Positions 24,969 through 35,316 of a stretch of DNA of 64,000 nt are shown here, piece after piece. The stretch spans positions 15,678,180 through 15,742,179 of the forward strand of contig JAJEKV010000018.1 of the NCBI GenBank assembly GCA_021234155.1, in the 5' to 3' direction. The notes below the pieces were generated by a model. The model saw nothing but the letters and a program-made list of their open reading frames with translations. It did no database searches and was not told the DNA's origin. Numbering within the stretch: position 1 is the first letter of the stretch; each line of letters starts with the position of its first letter. Position numbers and translations under genes: made by a program. The DNA is from Isoetes taiwanensis (taxonomy: Eukaryota > Streptophyta > Lycopodiopsida > Isoetales > Isoetaceae).

Positions 24969-25790
24969 TTAATATACCTCACACTCACTTATTGGTTCGG
25001 TGTCGACTACTTCGGTGAGGAGCCGACCCTTGCATTGCTCCATGAATTGGAGGTACTGCTTCTCCAAATCTGATTGTAGTACCCACGTAGCGTCTTCCCC
25101 AGGTAAGTGCGTCCATTTTATTAGGTATTGGAAAAATTGGGATCTTCTTGTCTTCTTATAGGACCTGTCAAGAAGAACCTCTGGGACGATTTCAAGCTGG
25201 TCGTCCATCATTTTCAGTAACTCTGTTGTCTCCAATACTTCCTCTGGATTAGGAGTGTACCTCTTCAGGAGACTTACCTGGAAGACCCTATGGATTTTGA
25301 GATGCATTGGCAGGTCCAAATTGTAGGATTGGCTACCTACTCTTTTGGTTATCCTGAATGGTCCAGCCCATCTTAGAGCAAGTTTCTTGCAATTGCCGAT
25401 GCGGAGCTTCGCTTGCTTGACTTTGATCTTCAGCCATACGTTGTCCCCAACCTGGAAGTCTCTTACCGTTCTGTGCTTATCGGCTATGCTCTTCTGTCTG
25501 CTTCTCGCTGCTAGGAGATATCCTCTCACCTCCTCCACTAGCTGCTGCATATCCGATAACATCTGTTGAGAGACTTCTACTTTGGACACTAGATTGTGCC
25601 ACGTATCTGGTGTCAAGTATTGATACCCATAATTAATCATGAAGGGAGACATTTGGGAGGATTCTTGCCTGGTGCTATTATAGGCGAATTCCACCAAGTG
25701 AATAAAGTCATCCCATTTAGACTGCTTGTTCCAGACGTAGTTTTTCAACATATCTTCTATGATTCAATTTGTGCGCTCCGTATGCCCATC
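24969..25790 (-). pseudogene. Integrase C-terminal part with chromodomain
   Basis: This is the end of the pol polyprotein. It opens with MSTAYHPQTDG..ERTN and the core helix up to 25751 (a TGA follows ERTN), then LKNYVWNKQSKWDDFIHL and FAYNSTRQESSQMSPF. The GPY/F-type region includes LALRWAGPFRI, and a C-terminal chromodomain spans about residues 170-245 of the 25751 piece (PEVLLDR, FQYLIKWTHLPGEDATW). The chromodomain is the family mark of chromoviruses and binds histone marks, typically methylated H3K9, to steer integration. The catalytic core upstream is damaged (see the next entry). The ORF ends at a stop at 24969; about 165 bases of untranslated sequence remain before the CACTA-like border. 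Confidence 0.9.
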
Positions 25791-26330
25791 CGTCTGAGGA
25801 TGATAAGCCGTACTCATGTCGGCATCTCGTGGAGTCTAAAGATCTCTTTTGTGAACAATACGGCGATGTCTAACGCCGTGTCTGTGGTCCTGCACGGCAT
25901 GAAATGTGCCACCTTCGACAACTTGTCCACTACCACCATTAGGGCATCTTTGCCCCTTATGGTTCTCGGGAGCCATGTGATGAAGTCCATGCTTATTACT
26001 TCCCATTTCGCATTCGGCACAAGCAATGGCTCTAAAGCTCCAGAAATTCGGAGTTGTTCCGCCTTCGTCTGCTGACATAACTGACACTCACGAATGTACC
26101 TGGCTATCTGCTTCTTCATACCGGGCTAGAAGTAGCTGCTTCTGATCTTAAAATAGGTCTTCATAAAACCTGCATGTCCAGCTATTGGGCTATTGTGTGT
26201 GTCATGGAGTATTAACTTCCTGACTCCTGATGATTCTGGTACACACTATTTATTTTTATGGTACAATAGGTTACCTTCCTTCTTAAAATGCTTGAAGGTT
26301 TCCCTCTTTTTGTCCGTTCTTGCCTCTTTA
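25791..26330 (-). pseudogene. Integrase N-terminal and core part, catalytic-core deletion
   Basis: The zinc-binding end is present (YIRECQLCQQTKAEQ), then the first catalytic aspartate in MDFITWLP and the strand VVVDKLSKVAHFMP. After FRLHEMPT the sequence jumps straight to MSTAYHPQTDG. The intervening ~25-30 residues, which in this family hold the second catalytic aspartate (SDRD motif), are gone. The enzyme therefore cannot have a complete DDE triad. The stretch 26120-26330 is the frameshifted linker from RNase H. Confidence 0.85.
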
Positions 26331-26335
26331 GAAAG

Positions 26336-26860
26336 CTATGCTTTCTTGAAGTCTCGATCTAGAGGCAACGTCTCTTCTATCTTCTTGCCAAACTCACTAG
26401 TAAGTGTTGATATGGCATTGCATTGGACTCTCGTCGTCAAGGGATGCCTTGAGAGCGCATCCGCAACCACATTGACTTTGCCTGGTTTGTACATAATGCC
26501 AAAGTCGTACTCCTCCAGGAACTCCATCCATCTCCTTTGTCTCAAGTTGAGATGTGGTTGGGTGAAGACATATTGTAGACTTTGATGGTCCGTATCCAAT
26601 TAGAACTTCCTTCCCAAAAGGTAATGCCTCCATATTCTCAATGCTCTCACCACTGCTAGCAACTCCTGGTCATAGGTTGGGTAACACATTTCGGTATCGT
26701 TCATCTTCCTTGAATCATACGCTACCACCCTTCCTTCCTGCATCAAGATCCCTCCTGCTGCAATCTTGCTAGCATCTGTTGCCACTATTTTATCTCTCTC
26801 TGGGTCAGGCAACACTAAAATTGGGGCAGTCGTTAAAGCTTCTTTCAATGTCTCAAACAC
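26336..26860 (-). pseudogene. Ty3 RNase H domain
   Basis: RNase H removes the RNA strand during reverse transcription. Visible motifs are LVLPDPERDKIVATDASKIA near the start, GRVVAYDSRKMNDTE, YPTYDQELLAVVRALRIWRHYLLG and, after a frame change near 26600, DTDHQSLQYVFTQPHLNLRQRRW followed by YDFGIMYKPGKVNVVADALSRHP. These match the tethered RNase H of Ty3 elements in order and spacing. It is split between frames around 26600 by a stop and indel, so it is not functional here. Confidence 0.9.
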
Positions 26861-27001
26861 TGTATGAGCCTTCCTTTGTCAATGACTCGCCCAATCTTTT
26901 ATCTTCTCCGCTTTGGTGAGTCCGTTAATGGTGTTGCTATCTTTGCAAAGTTCTTGACGAACTTCCTATAATACCCTGCTAAGCCGAGGAAGCTCCTCAC
27001 T

Positions 27002-27735
27002 TCATGGATGTTTCTTTGGTGCCGGCCAATCAATTACAGCTTCAATTTTTGCAGGGTCTGTGGAAATCCCTTCTGCTGTGATCACATGCCCCAAGCACTC
27101 TACTCTTTCTGTCGCGAAGTGACACTTGAATACCTTTGCATAAAGTTGATGCCTCCTCAATTTTTCAAGTATCTTCCTCAAGTGTTGAGCATGCTCCTCT
27201 AAGGATTTGCTGTAGACTAGAATGTCATCAAAGAAAACTATGATGAATGTATCTAGAAACTCGCGGAAAACATCATTCATGAGCCTCATGAAAGTTGCTG
27301 GAGCATTGGACAATCCAAATGGCATCATTGTGAACTTATAATGGCCATATCTCGTCCTGAATGCAGTCTTATGGATGTGCTCTTCCTTGATTCTCTGATC
27401 TGGTGGTAGCCTGACCTCAAGTCTATCTTGGAGAAAACCTTCGCTCCTTGCAGTTGATCCATCAAATCATCTGATCGAGGTAGCGCATACTTGTTCTTAA
27501 TGGTGTGCTTGTTTAATTGATGATAGTCAATGCATATTCTGAGACTTCCATCCTTCTTCTTGACAAAAAGTATTGGCGCTCCAAATGGAGAGACATTAGA
27601 TCTTATAAACCCTAGGTGTAGCAACTCCTGCAACCACTTCTTCAATTCCGTCAACTCCTGAGGTGACATTTTGTAGGGTGCCTTACTTGTTGGCTTCGTT
27701 CATGGCTCAAGTGCTATTTCACACTCGACTCCTCT
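27002..27735 (-). pseudogene. Ty3 reverse transcriptase
   Basis: Copies element RNA into DNA. Motifs in order: [79 protein letters not shown], a frameshift at about 27330, then [20 protein letters not shown], the catalytic box as FFDDILVYSKS (usually YIDDILVYS) and CHFATERVECLGHVI. The frameshift falls between the SGYHQIR and PFGL motifs. The Phe-Phe-Asp-Asp box keeps both catalytic aspartates. Confidence 0.92.
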
Positions 27736-28441
27736 GTAGGGTGGAAGTTGCTTAATCTCATCTCGGAACAAATCATGGAATTCCTTCACCAACTTGGCTA
27801 TAGGCTTTGGCAGCTTGCTCAATGCTTTGGCCTCTTTGTCTTCCTCTACTTCTGGCTCGTCAACTTCGAGCTTAAAGACATAGGCCACTTGCTCCTTCTT
27901 TATGCATTTAAGTAACTTCTTACTAGACATGCATTGCATGATTGGGATGACCGCTTTACCTGTTATCTCAATGATCTTGCCATTTGGCGTCGTTAAGGTT
28001 ACAATTAATCACAGCTCCAGCCGAGCCAAGGTATTCCATGCCTATGATCAAATCGTACTTGCCGATGTTCATCACTTCTGCTCCAATTCTAATGTTGGGC
28101 AAGTCTATGTCGAAGTTGATCCTTTTCCCTGCTGTGTGTCGGATTGTCCCACTTGCCAATACAACCGGTCTAGGCTTGGACTTCAAAGGCTTCAGCTTCA
28201 ACATCTCTACCATCCTTGGCGAAGCAAAGTTATGGGTGCTCCCTGTGTCTATCAACACTATAAAGGACTTGGCTTTGACTTTCCCAATCGTCGAAATGAC
28301 CTGGTACTGATTCTCAGCATTTTCGGAGTCAATAGCGACAAAGATGTGGCACTCACCCTGGATGTAGTCGCGAGCATCTTCTTCGTCGATCTCCAGGGGT
28401 GTCTCCCATCCTCCTAGCTCTGCCAATGCCACATTCATCAC
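27700..28441 (-). pseudogene. Retroviral-type aspartic protease and linker to RT
   Basis: Processes the Gag-Pol polyprotein. The catalytic site FIVLIDTGSTHNFAS (DTG) lies about 80 residues into the 28441 piece, followed by KPRPVVLASGTIRHTAGKRI and the flap/core GKYDLIIGMEYLGSAGAVI. After a frame change near 27960 the linker (27939-27700) reads AKLVKEFHDLFRDEIKQLP then PPYRGVECEIALEP, the normal lead-in to a Ty3 reverse transcriptase, and ends in a TGA in front of [10 protein letters not shown]. Confidence 0.88.
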
Positions 28442-28471
28442 AAATGGGCAGTTATGTGTCCGATGTCCTGG

Positions 28472-29440
28472 CTAGAAGCACCTGAAGCACAACTGTTTTT
28501 CAATACATTCTTGTCTCTTCTCCTTGGGGATAGACTGTAAAAACTGCTTCACTGCTTTGGAGTCGTTTGAACCACCTGCTTGGAGTCGTTTGAACCTCCT
28601 TGAAGCTAATCTGCTTCTTGTCCTGTTTGCCAAAATTTGCATTCCCTTGCTTTCCATAGTTTGCATTGTACTGAGGTCTAGCAGCTGCTAGGCTTGTTGC
28701 TCTTGGGTTGTAGCTTACTGTAGCCCTCCCCTTGTCCCGATAGTACTATTGCCTCTGTCCGCTTCTTTGAGGTCATGTTCCTTGTAAGCTCACTGCTTTA
28801 GACTCTGCTTCTGACACCGTTCTGGGGTTTATTGCTCTCACCAGCTTCCTGATCCCTTTGTTCAAGCCTTCAATGTACCCCTCTACTGCGTGTCTTTCAC
28901 TCAACTTTGGCACATAGAGCCTCAGCTTCATGAACTCTTCGGTGTACTTCTGGACTGTCTTATTGCCCTGCACCAATATGTAGAACTGTTGCATCATATG
29001 ACACTTGTGTTCCCTCGGCACGTAATGACGCTTAAATGCCTTGGAGAACTTCTTGAATCTGCAGCTATCTCTACTTAACCCATGGGCTTTGGCATAGCCT
29101 TTCCACCAAATTCTGGCTGCCCCCTTGAGGTTGGTTGTTGCTACCTTGTCCTTGTCCTTATCCTTCATGCTATAAGCATTCCCATACTCCCTCATTTCGT
29201 CCAACCAAGCCTCAGCTTCCATTCCAGACCTGTTGTCTCCTGAGAACTGTTCTAACTTCCTGGCTTTCCACACGTTGCTCAGTGCGGAGTCGACTTTCTT
29301 TTGGTAGTCCGCTTCAATTCTGCCCCTATCACGGTTGGAACCCTCCCAGCAGTCATGCCGATCATTCTCCTGCTCTTCAGATTCGGAGTCGGAGTCGGAG
29401 TCGGAACTAGAGTTGGAGGAATCTATGCTAGGTGATCTCC
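28472..29440 (-). pseudogene. Ty3 Gag with CCHC zinc knuckle
   Basis: Structural protein of the virus-like particle. A Ser/Arg/Asp-rich N-terminal segment (RRSPSIDSSNSSSDSDSDS) leads into the capsid-type domain 29273-28773: LEQFSGDNRSGMEAEAWLDE, ARIWWKGYAKAHG, FSKAFKRHYVP, KTVQKYTEEFMKLRLYVP. The zinc knuckle follows at 28472-28500 (CFRCF, in-frame TAG, PGHRTHNC). Stops after LQGT and inside the knuckle break the frame. Upstream, 29440-29866 shows no clear protein and is A/T-rich leader-like sequence. Confidence 0.88.
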
Positions 29441-31246
29441 TTCTCCGGCTTCTCTTCTTGCTTTGTCTGTTCTGTCAACCGGTTTTGAGGTAGTTGGACA
29501 TTCTGGTCTGGTCTGATTGTTGCCGCCCCTGCCAGCAAGGCTCTTATTTCGTGGATATCCGATCTTTTTTGCGATATCTCCTCTTCTGGAGTTGGCGCTT
29601 CGAACTCTTGGAATAGGTTCCTTGGTTGAAACTGCCTTGCGGGTGTCTGCTCCTCCTGAGGTTATCGATCTTGTTCTATATTCCTGGGTGCTCTAGCTAC
29701 ATACACATTAGATTGCACTCTCGTGATTAGCTTTTATTTGTTATTCCATTGGTTTGTTTGATGATATAGTTGTGGGGACAAAATATATCAAAGAACACAC
29801 ATAATGCTATAACTTATATTCATAAAGTGCAATATTTATTGATAATAGAGAGAGAAAAGTTTTAATCTATTCATGGACTCTTCTATATGCCGGGTTGTCT
29901 TCCAAGAACTTCTTCACTTGGGTTGTATCAACTGTTCGCCCCAAGTTTCTAAGGATGTTGGTGGCCGTACCACCTTGGAGTGCTGTCACCAAATCTTCGA
30001 TCCTTCTATCTGACGTGTAGGCTGCAGTGACGTCCAACCTGCCATGCCGTCTATATGGGACTGCGAAGTCGAAGACGTTCAAAGCCATTGTCCTCTTGAC
30101 CAGGATGACATGGTCGATGTTTGGAGGCATCCGGGCATGCCTTCCAAATCATGAGAGGGCAATCAGCATGAAGACTCCTTCTCCCCATGGGTCAAACTGG
30201 CGGTGTGTGACCGCTATCCTTCCGTTGGTGAGGAGTGGCAGGTAAAACCTGAAGGCTTTGTTGTGTCCTCCCTCTGCTGCTTCTTCTCCGGTTCTGATTC
30301 CTGCCATGTATCTTCCGGAGTATTCATCTACCGGCACTGCTATCATTTCTCTGTAGTCGTCGAAGATGGACTTAGAAGAGGTCAATTTGATGCCGCCTCT
30401 TTCTAATCCGACTGGCGCTACTGCTGAGGTGCTGGGTAGGAGTGCACTTGTTATTTTTCCCCTGATGCCCATCCGCTCTTGGAGTGCGATAAATTCCTCC
30501 TTTGAGGGAAGCTCCTGTTGCGTCATCATCTGTCGGATGCCAATGTAAGCTTCGATGTTCGATGATGACTGGCCAGAGTACGTGTGGGCCGCCCTGATGC
30601 TGATGGAAAAGTCTTGATTCTCCTGGTCGATGAAGTCGTCGAGGTCGGGCTGCTGGCGTAGAAGGTGCAGGAGTTCGTCCACCATGTAACCTCTGTCTCT
30701 GCACTCCGGGAGGTTCTTTATATCATGGAGCATCAGGTACTCCTCCCCTTGGATAATGACTGGGGTTAGACTGATGATGCCTAATCCAAGTGGAGGTGAT
30801 GTCCTTGTTACTCTCAACCCTTATTCGAAGCTTGCAAGATCCTCTTCTGCTTGTTGCCTTTCTTGTGTGGAGTCGACGTTGACGATGTCTTCCACGCCGT
30901 ATCCCTGTCCTTCCTCTGCCTCTTCCTCCTGTTCTGACTCCTCATAGTCGAGAAGCATCTGCTCCTCTTCGCCTGCTTCTGTGGCCATGGGTTCAATCTC
31001 TAGAGGCTCAACGAAGGGTTCCCCTATCAGGGTTTGGGCTCTTTGGGACAAAAAGATAGCTACAGCTGCAGTATAGGAGAAATATCTCTTCCTATTTATA
31101 GATATAGCCATGTAATTTGGCATGCGAGCAGCTTTATTTTTTAGGTACTTATCTATATTTGGGATATCATTCAGGGCTCTACAGAGGGTTGTTCTAGGTG
31201 CAAAATATCCTATGAATGGGGGAAGTTCTACTAGAGAAGGCCCTAT

Positions 31247-32222
31247 TGATACGACTCATTGTTTATAGGGAAACTATTCAACTGATCAACAACCTCTTAA
31301 TTGTAGAACATGATCCAATTATCATTCATCACAGACAAATACATTGATGAGCACGTTTAACCACCCAACCGGGTCCACAAGGTTACGACAATCATCTGGC
31401 AACTGGCTCAGCAAACAGTATCTGGCTACTCCGCATAGACCATGAGCAAACAATATCTGGCTACTCCACGTAGCTCTTGAGCAATCTAATAATCCACTTA
31501 TCAGATAAGAGACTCCTCCATTTACATATCTGCCCTTTACATCAGACTTTGAATAGGCTAACAACAACAACCAATAGCAGCCCACTGCCCGGAATCAGTC
31601 CAATCAGTCAGAAGATCTCAAAGCTACAGTAACGATGAAGATTTTGGACTGTCAGTGCCGGATTCTGTAGCAGGGTCCGTTCCCCCTGTAGACTAGCCGA
31701 TCCATCTCTGTGAACTAGATGCCGAATTGTCGCCCACGAACCTCTGTTCTGTCCAAGAATCCCTGTTCACAGCCCAAGATCACTGTTCAGGACCAAGAAG
31801 TACTGCTTCCGGTCCCCACCTGTGAATCCCCTGTACAGGTCGATGACCTTATATACTTTGTTGTCCCTGCCTTTTTCCAAAAAGGCCATAAACGTAAGGA
31901 TCCATTATCTCATAATAATAGCCCCTTCTATATGTGCTCACGTTTTCCCTTTAAATAAAGGCCCATCCCTTTATTTGGTCGTCCATCTTTAATACTTATA
32001 AAAAGGTGCTCCCTTAGCTTCGTAAAAGTCAATGACCCTTTTTCCCATAATAATTGATGCACTCCTTTACCTTATACTTGCCCTTTCAAATATAATTATA
32101 TGCATCTCCCCTTCTCAATGGTTATCTTTTGCCTCTGTAATGTTTGCCATATTTCCACAACTTTGCCATGCCCCATAACCTTGGCGCCCTGGACCACTCC
32201 CCCGTGCTATGACTCCGTATCA
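31247..32222 (-). repeat. 3' LTR of the nested element
   Basis: Left copy of the 975-bp direct repeat, with terminal inverted bases TGATACG/CGTATCA. It is the 3' LTR because the purine-rich tract (complement of 32223-32245, containing GAGAAGGGATGGAC) abuts it on the minus strand. Confidence 0.92.
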
Positions 32223-33485
32223 GTCCATCCCTTCTCAAAAAGAGATCGTCCGCGATCGTCCGAGTACGTTCCAGTTTGGTCCATCCCTTCTCAAGGCGAT
32301 TGTCCCATGTTCAACGTACACCTGGGAGTTCCTAGACCCTGCGAACTCAAGAATGGTTATATAAGTTATTGTATTTCCACAGTACCTTATACCCATTGGA
32401 ACCTCCGTGTTTCCATTCTTTCAATCCCTGCAAAACTCTAAAAGCAGTTATGGATATCCGCGTACTTCCACAGTACGATATATCCTTGTACCTCCGCGGT
32501 ACATTATTATCTTTCGTACCTCCGCGGTACTACTTGATTGTATCTCCACGATACAGTATCTCCACGATACCAACTATTGTATCTCCGCGATACTGATGCA
32601 ATTTTTGTCAGGCCTATTGTGTTGCAACCACAATTACCACTCTTCAAAAATATACATCTAATGCACTCTTGTTCAAGCCTATTGTGCTGCAGTCACAATT
32701 ACTGATCTACCAAGAGGCATTCACAATTAGTGCACCATGTTCAGGCCTATTACGTTGCAAGCGTAATTACCAATCTACCATGGGTACACACAAGAAATAA
32801 AATTCTTATTCTCTATTCCACATAAAGAAAATCAACTTACGAACTTTACCCATAAGTCTGTCCCATAGGAAATAATTTGAGATTCCGCATCCAAATTTTG
32901 CATCCATATCCTTGACAGCTTGTTCGTAAAGTTCCTTCCCCTGCGCTTAACACTAAGGAAACATGCAAATAAGGTCAAGTATTAATATGACTTCCAAAGT
33001 CAAATGTTTATACCACGGCCAACCGGCTTTACAGATCACCACGATCTGACTCTGCCAATCCCATTTTATTTATTCCATAATCCCCCAAAGGATCATAGGA
33101 ATTTCCCCAATAATCCGAACTCGTTCTCAACAAGTCGGTCCCATATGCTTCGAGCATTCTCCACGAAAGCACCGAGCTTTTTCTCTGCTACTGATGCTCC
33201 AGCTTCACTTGCAGCAGTAGTCGTCAAATCTTCCTTACTTGGACTCCACGTTCCAAGGATTCGCCAGTTCACTCATATACTTGACCCCAACACACTTTTT
33301 GACAAAGTTCAACCCAACTGTACTTGCAGCACAAACGCACAAACTTGCAAGATTCTTAGTGTGTCGCAGTCTTAGAGTATAATACCACCACTAGTTCCGT
33401 CTTCTTTGATTCAAATCAAAGTAGGAATACAAATCCCGATGATGTTTCCATAGCCCATAGATTCCCAGAAGAATCGTAAACTTCC

Positions 33486-33497
33486 GCTGTGATACCA
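33486..33497 (-). promoter_or_regulatory. Primer-binding site of the nested element
   Basis: GCTGTGATACCA on the + strand is the complement of TGGTATCACAGC. It differs by one base from the initiator-tRNA-Met site TGGTATCAGAGC and lies 2 bases inside the 5' LTR. Confidence 0.8.
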
Positions 33498-33499
33498 CT

Positions 33500-34474
33500 T
33501 GATACGACTCATTGTTTATAGGGAAACTATTCAACTGATCAACAACCTCTTAATTGTAGAACATGATCCAATTATCATTCATCACAGACAAATACATTGA
33601 TGAGCACGTTTAACCACCCAACCGGGTCCACAAGGTTATGGCAATCATCTGGCAACTGGCTCAGCAAACAGTATCTGGCTACTCCGCGTAGACCATGAGC
33701 AAACAATATCTGGCTACTCCACGTAGCTCTTGAGCAATCTGATAATCCACTTATCAGATAAGAGACTCCTCCATTTACATATCTGCCCTTTACATCAGAC
33801 TTTGAATAGGCTAACAACAACAACGAATAGCAGCCCACTGCCCGGAATCAGTCCAACCAGTCAGAAGATCTCAGAGCTACAGTAACGATGAAGATTTTGG
33901 ACTGTCAGTGCCGGATTCTGTAGCAGGGTTCGTTTCCCCTGTAGACTAGCCGATCCATCTCTGTGAACTAGATGCCGAATTGTCGCCCACGAACCTCTGT
34001 TCTGTCCAAGAATCCCTGTTCACAGCCCAAGATCACTGTTCAGGACCAAGAACTACTGCTTCCGGTCGCCACCTGTGAATCCCCTGTACAGGTCGATGAC
34101 CTTATATACTTTGTTGTCCCTGCTTTTTTCCAAAAAGGCCATAAACGTAAGGATCCATTATATCATAATAATAGCCCCTTCTATATGTGCTTACGTTTTC
34201 CCTTTAAATAAAGGCCCATCCCTTTATTTGGTCGTCCATCTTTAATACTTATAAAAAGGTGCTCCCTTAGCTTCGTAAAAGTCAATGACCCTTTTTCCCA
34301 TAATAATTGATGCACTCCTTTACCTTATACTTGCCCTTCAAATATAATTATATGCATCTCCCCTTCTCAATGGTTATCTTTTGCCTCTGTAATGTTTGCC
34401 ATATTTCCACAACTTTGCCATGCCCCATAACCTTGGTGCCCTGGACCACTCCCCCGTGCTATGACTCCGTATCA
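33500..34474 (-). repeat. 5' LTR of the nested element
   Basis: Right copy of the direct repeat, next to the primer-binding site. It ends flush with the CCTAT duplication at 34475. Confidence 0.92.
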
Positions 34475-34679
34475 CCTATCTTGGCATGGAACTCGATCAT
34501 GATTTCTTGGTAGAAAGGTGTGGCATTTATGGTGGCATCCACATCGATCTCCTTTTGAAAAACAGTGAAGATCGAGTTGATGTCAGCCTCAGCCACATGA
34601 GCAGTGCCGTTGTACCATCGCCTAAATGCAGAAGTGGCCATGATGCTAATGCTGCTGGGGTTATCAAACAGTTCTAGAA

Positions 34680-34914
34680 GTGCCTCTGGGCGCTGAAAGA
34701 TCGTCTTGGAGTGGGGAGTGATAGAGTAGGATGCAAATGAGGGTTGTGGTCATATTAATAGGCAAAACCCTAATCTGAGAGATTTTTAAGGTGATCTAGA
34801 TTAAAGAGTACCTCCTGATGATCCTATTGCCAAAAAAAAAAAAGAGAGAGAGAGAGAGAAAAAATTATCTAATTTGGAGGTACTTGGGATAAATTTGGGT
34901 CATTTTAGTCTGAC
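34680..34914. other. Leader between extra ORFs, with (GA)n microsatellite
   Basis: No gene. An A-run followed by (GA)8-type repeats lies at 34832-34866. The stretch lies on the minus strand between the near-palindromes and the start of ORF2. Confidence 0.6.
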
Positions 34915-34982
34915 CACTCACACATGCGTGAGAGGCATTTTCAAAACTTTTGGAAATGGTCCTGGCGCTTTCTGTGAGGGGT
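34915..34982 (-). repeat. Near-palindrome copy 1 (upstream of ORF2)
   Basis: CACTCACACATGCGTGAGAG ... TGGCGCTTTCTGTGAGGGG. This is the most decayed copy of a ~65-base near-palindrome found four times in this element. Central arms CAAAACTTTTG are retained. Confidence 0.8.
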
Positions 34983-35116
34983 GGCTCCTGTTTGGATCCT
35001 AGATAGCTCTAAATTTACAATCTAAGGACAGAATCCTATTTATCTCGCCGAGTTAAGGTGGTTTGTGCCCTTATTTTCTACATTTGGACAAGTCTAGACA
35101 TAGATCAGTGGCCAAA

Positions 35117-35186
35117 CACTCACACAGTGTGCGAGAGGCATTCTCAAAACTTTTAGAAATGCTCATGGCGCACTCTATGAGGGGTG
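35117..35186 (-). repeat. Near-palindrome copy 2 (upstream of ORF2)
   Basis: CACTCACACAGTGTGCGAG ... GGCGCACTCTATGAGGGG with inner arms GGCATT/AAATGC. It lies about 200 bases from copy 1, between the H3-like ORF and ORF2. Confidence 0.85.
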
Positions 35187-35316
35187 GGGCCCAAAACAAT
35201 GACTTTTTGTCCAATTGCTCATGCCATTATTACAACCTTATTAAACACATCTTACACTTCACAACTTGATCAAAACATATTTTTATATTTACAAAAATTT
35301 TTACAGTTACATCAAG

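Larger units (their letters stand above)
31242..34479 (-). mobile_element. Nested 3.2-kb non-autonomous LTR retrotransposon with CCTAT target duplication
   Basis: Two ~975-bp direct repeats (31247-32222 and 33500-34474) begin TGATACG and end CGTATCA. The element is flanked by perfect 5-bp duplications CCTAT at 31242-31246 and 34475-34479. A primer site near-match next to the right LTR and a purine-rich tract next to the left LTR both place it on the minus strand. The ~1.28-kb interior (32223-33499) has no gag or pol. It contains short repeated GTACCTCCGCGGTAC / GTATCTCCACGATAC phrases (32440-32600) and a module shared with the gag-only element at 58700. The two LTRs differ at about fifteen positions by eye, so the insertion is fairly young. 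Confidence 0.93.
29867..34641 (-). pseudogene. Extra retroelement ORF2, 513 codons, unknown function, split by nested element
   Basis: It starts at ATG 34641 (MATSAFRRWYNGTAHV) and ends at 29867. Removing the nested LTR element plus one copy of its CCTAT duplication leaves 1542 bases, exactly 514 codons, with the reading frame continuous across the join (...FHAKI then GPSLVELPPF...). Two in-frame stops remain, after DLASFE (TAA) and after MLIALS (TGA, one transition from CGA). The protein has a mixed N-terminal domain, an acidic Glu-rich middle (EESEQEEEAEEG) and a larger C-terminal domain (LPECRDRGYMVDELLHLL, GKITSALLPSTSAVAP, FRFYLPLLTNGRIAVTHRQF). I recognise no family; a structural or nucleic-acid-binding role is only a guess. 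It lies between the H3-like ORF and gag. Confidence 0.7.
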
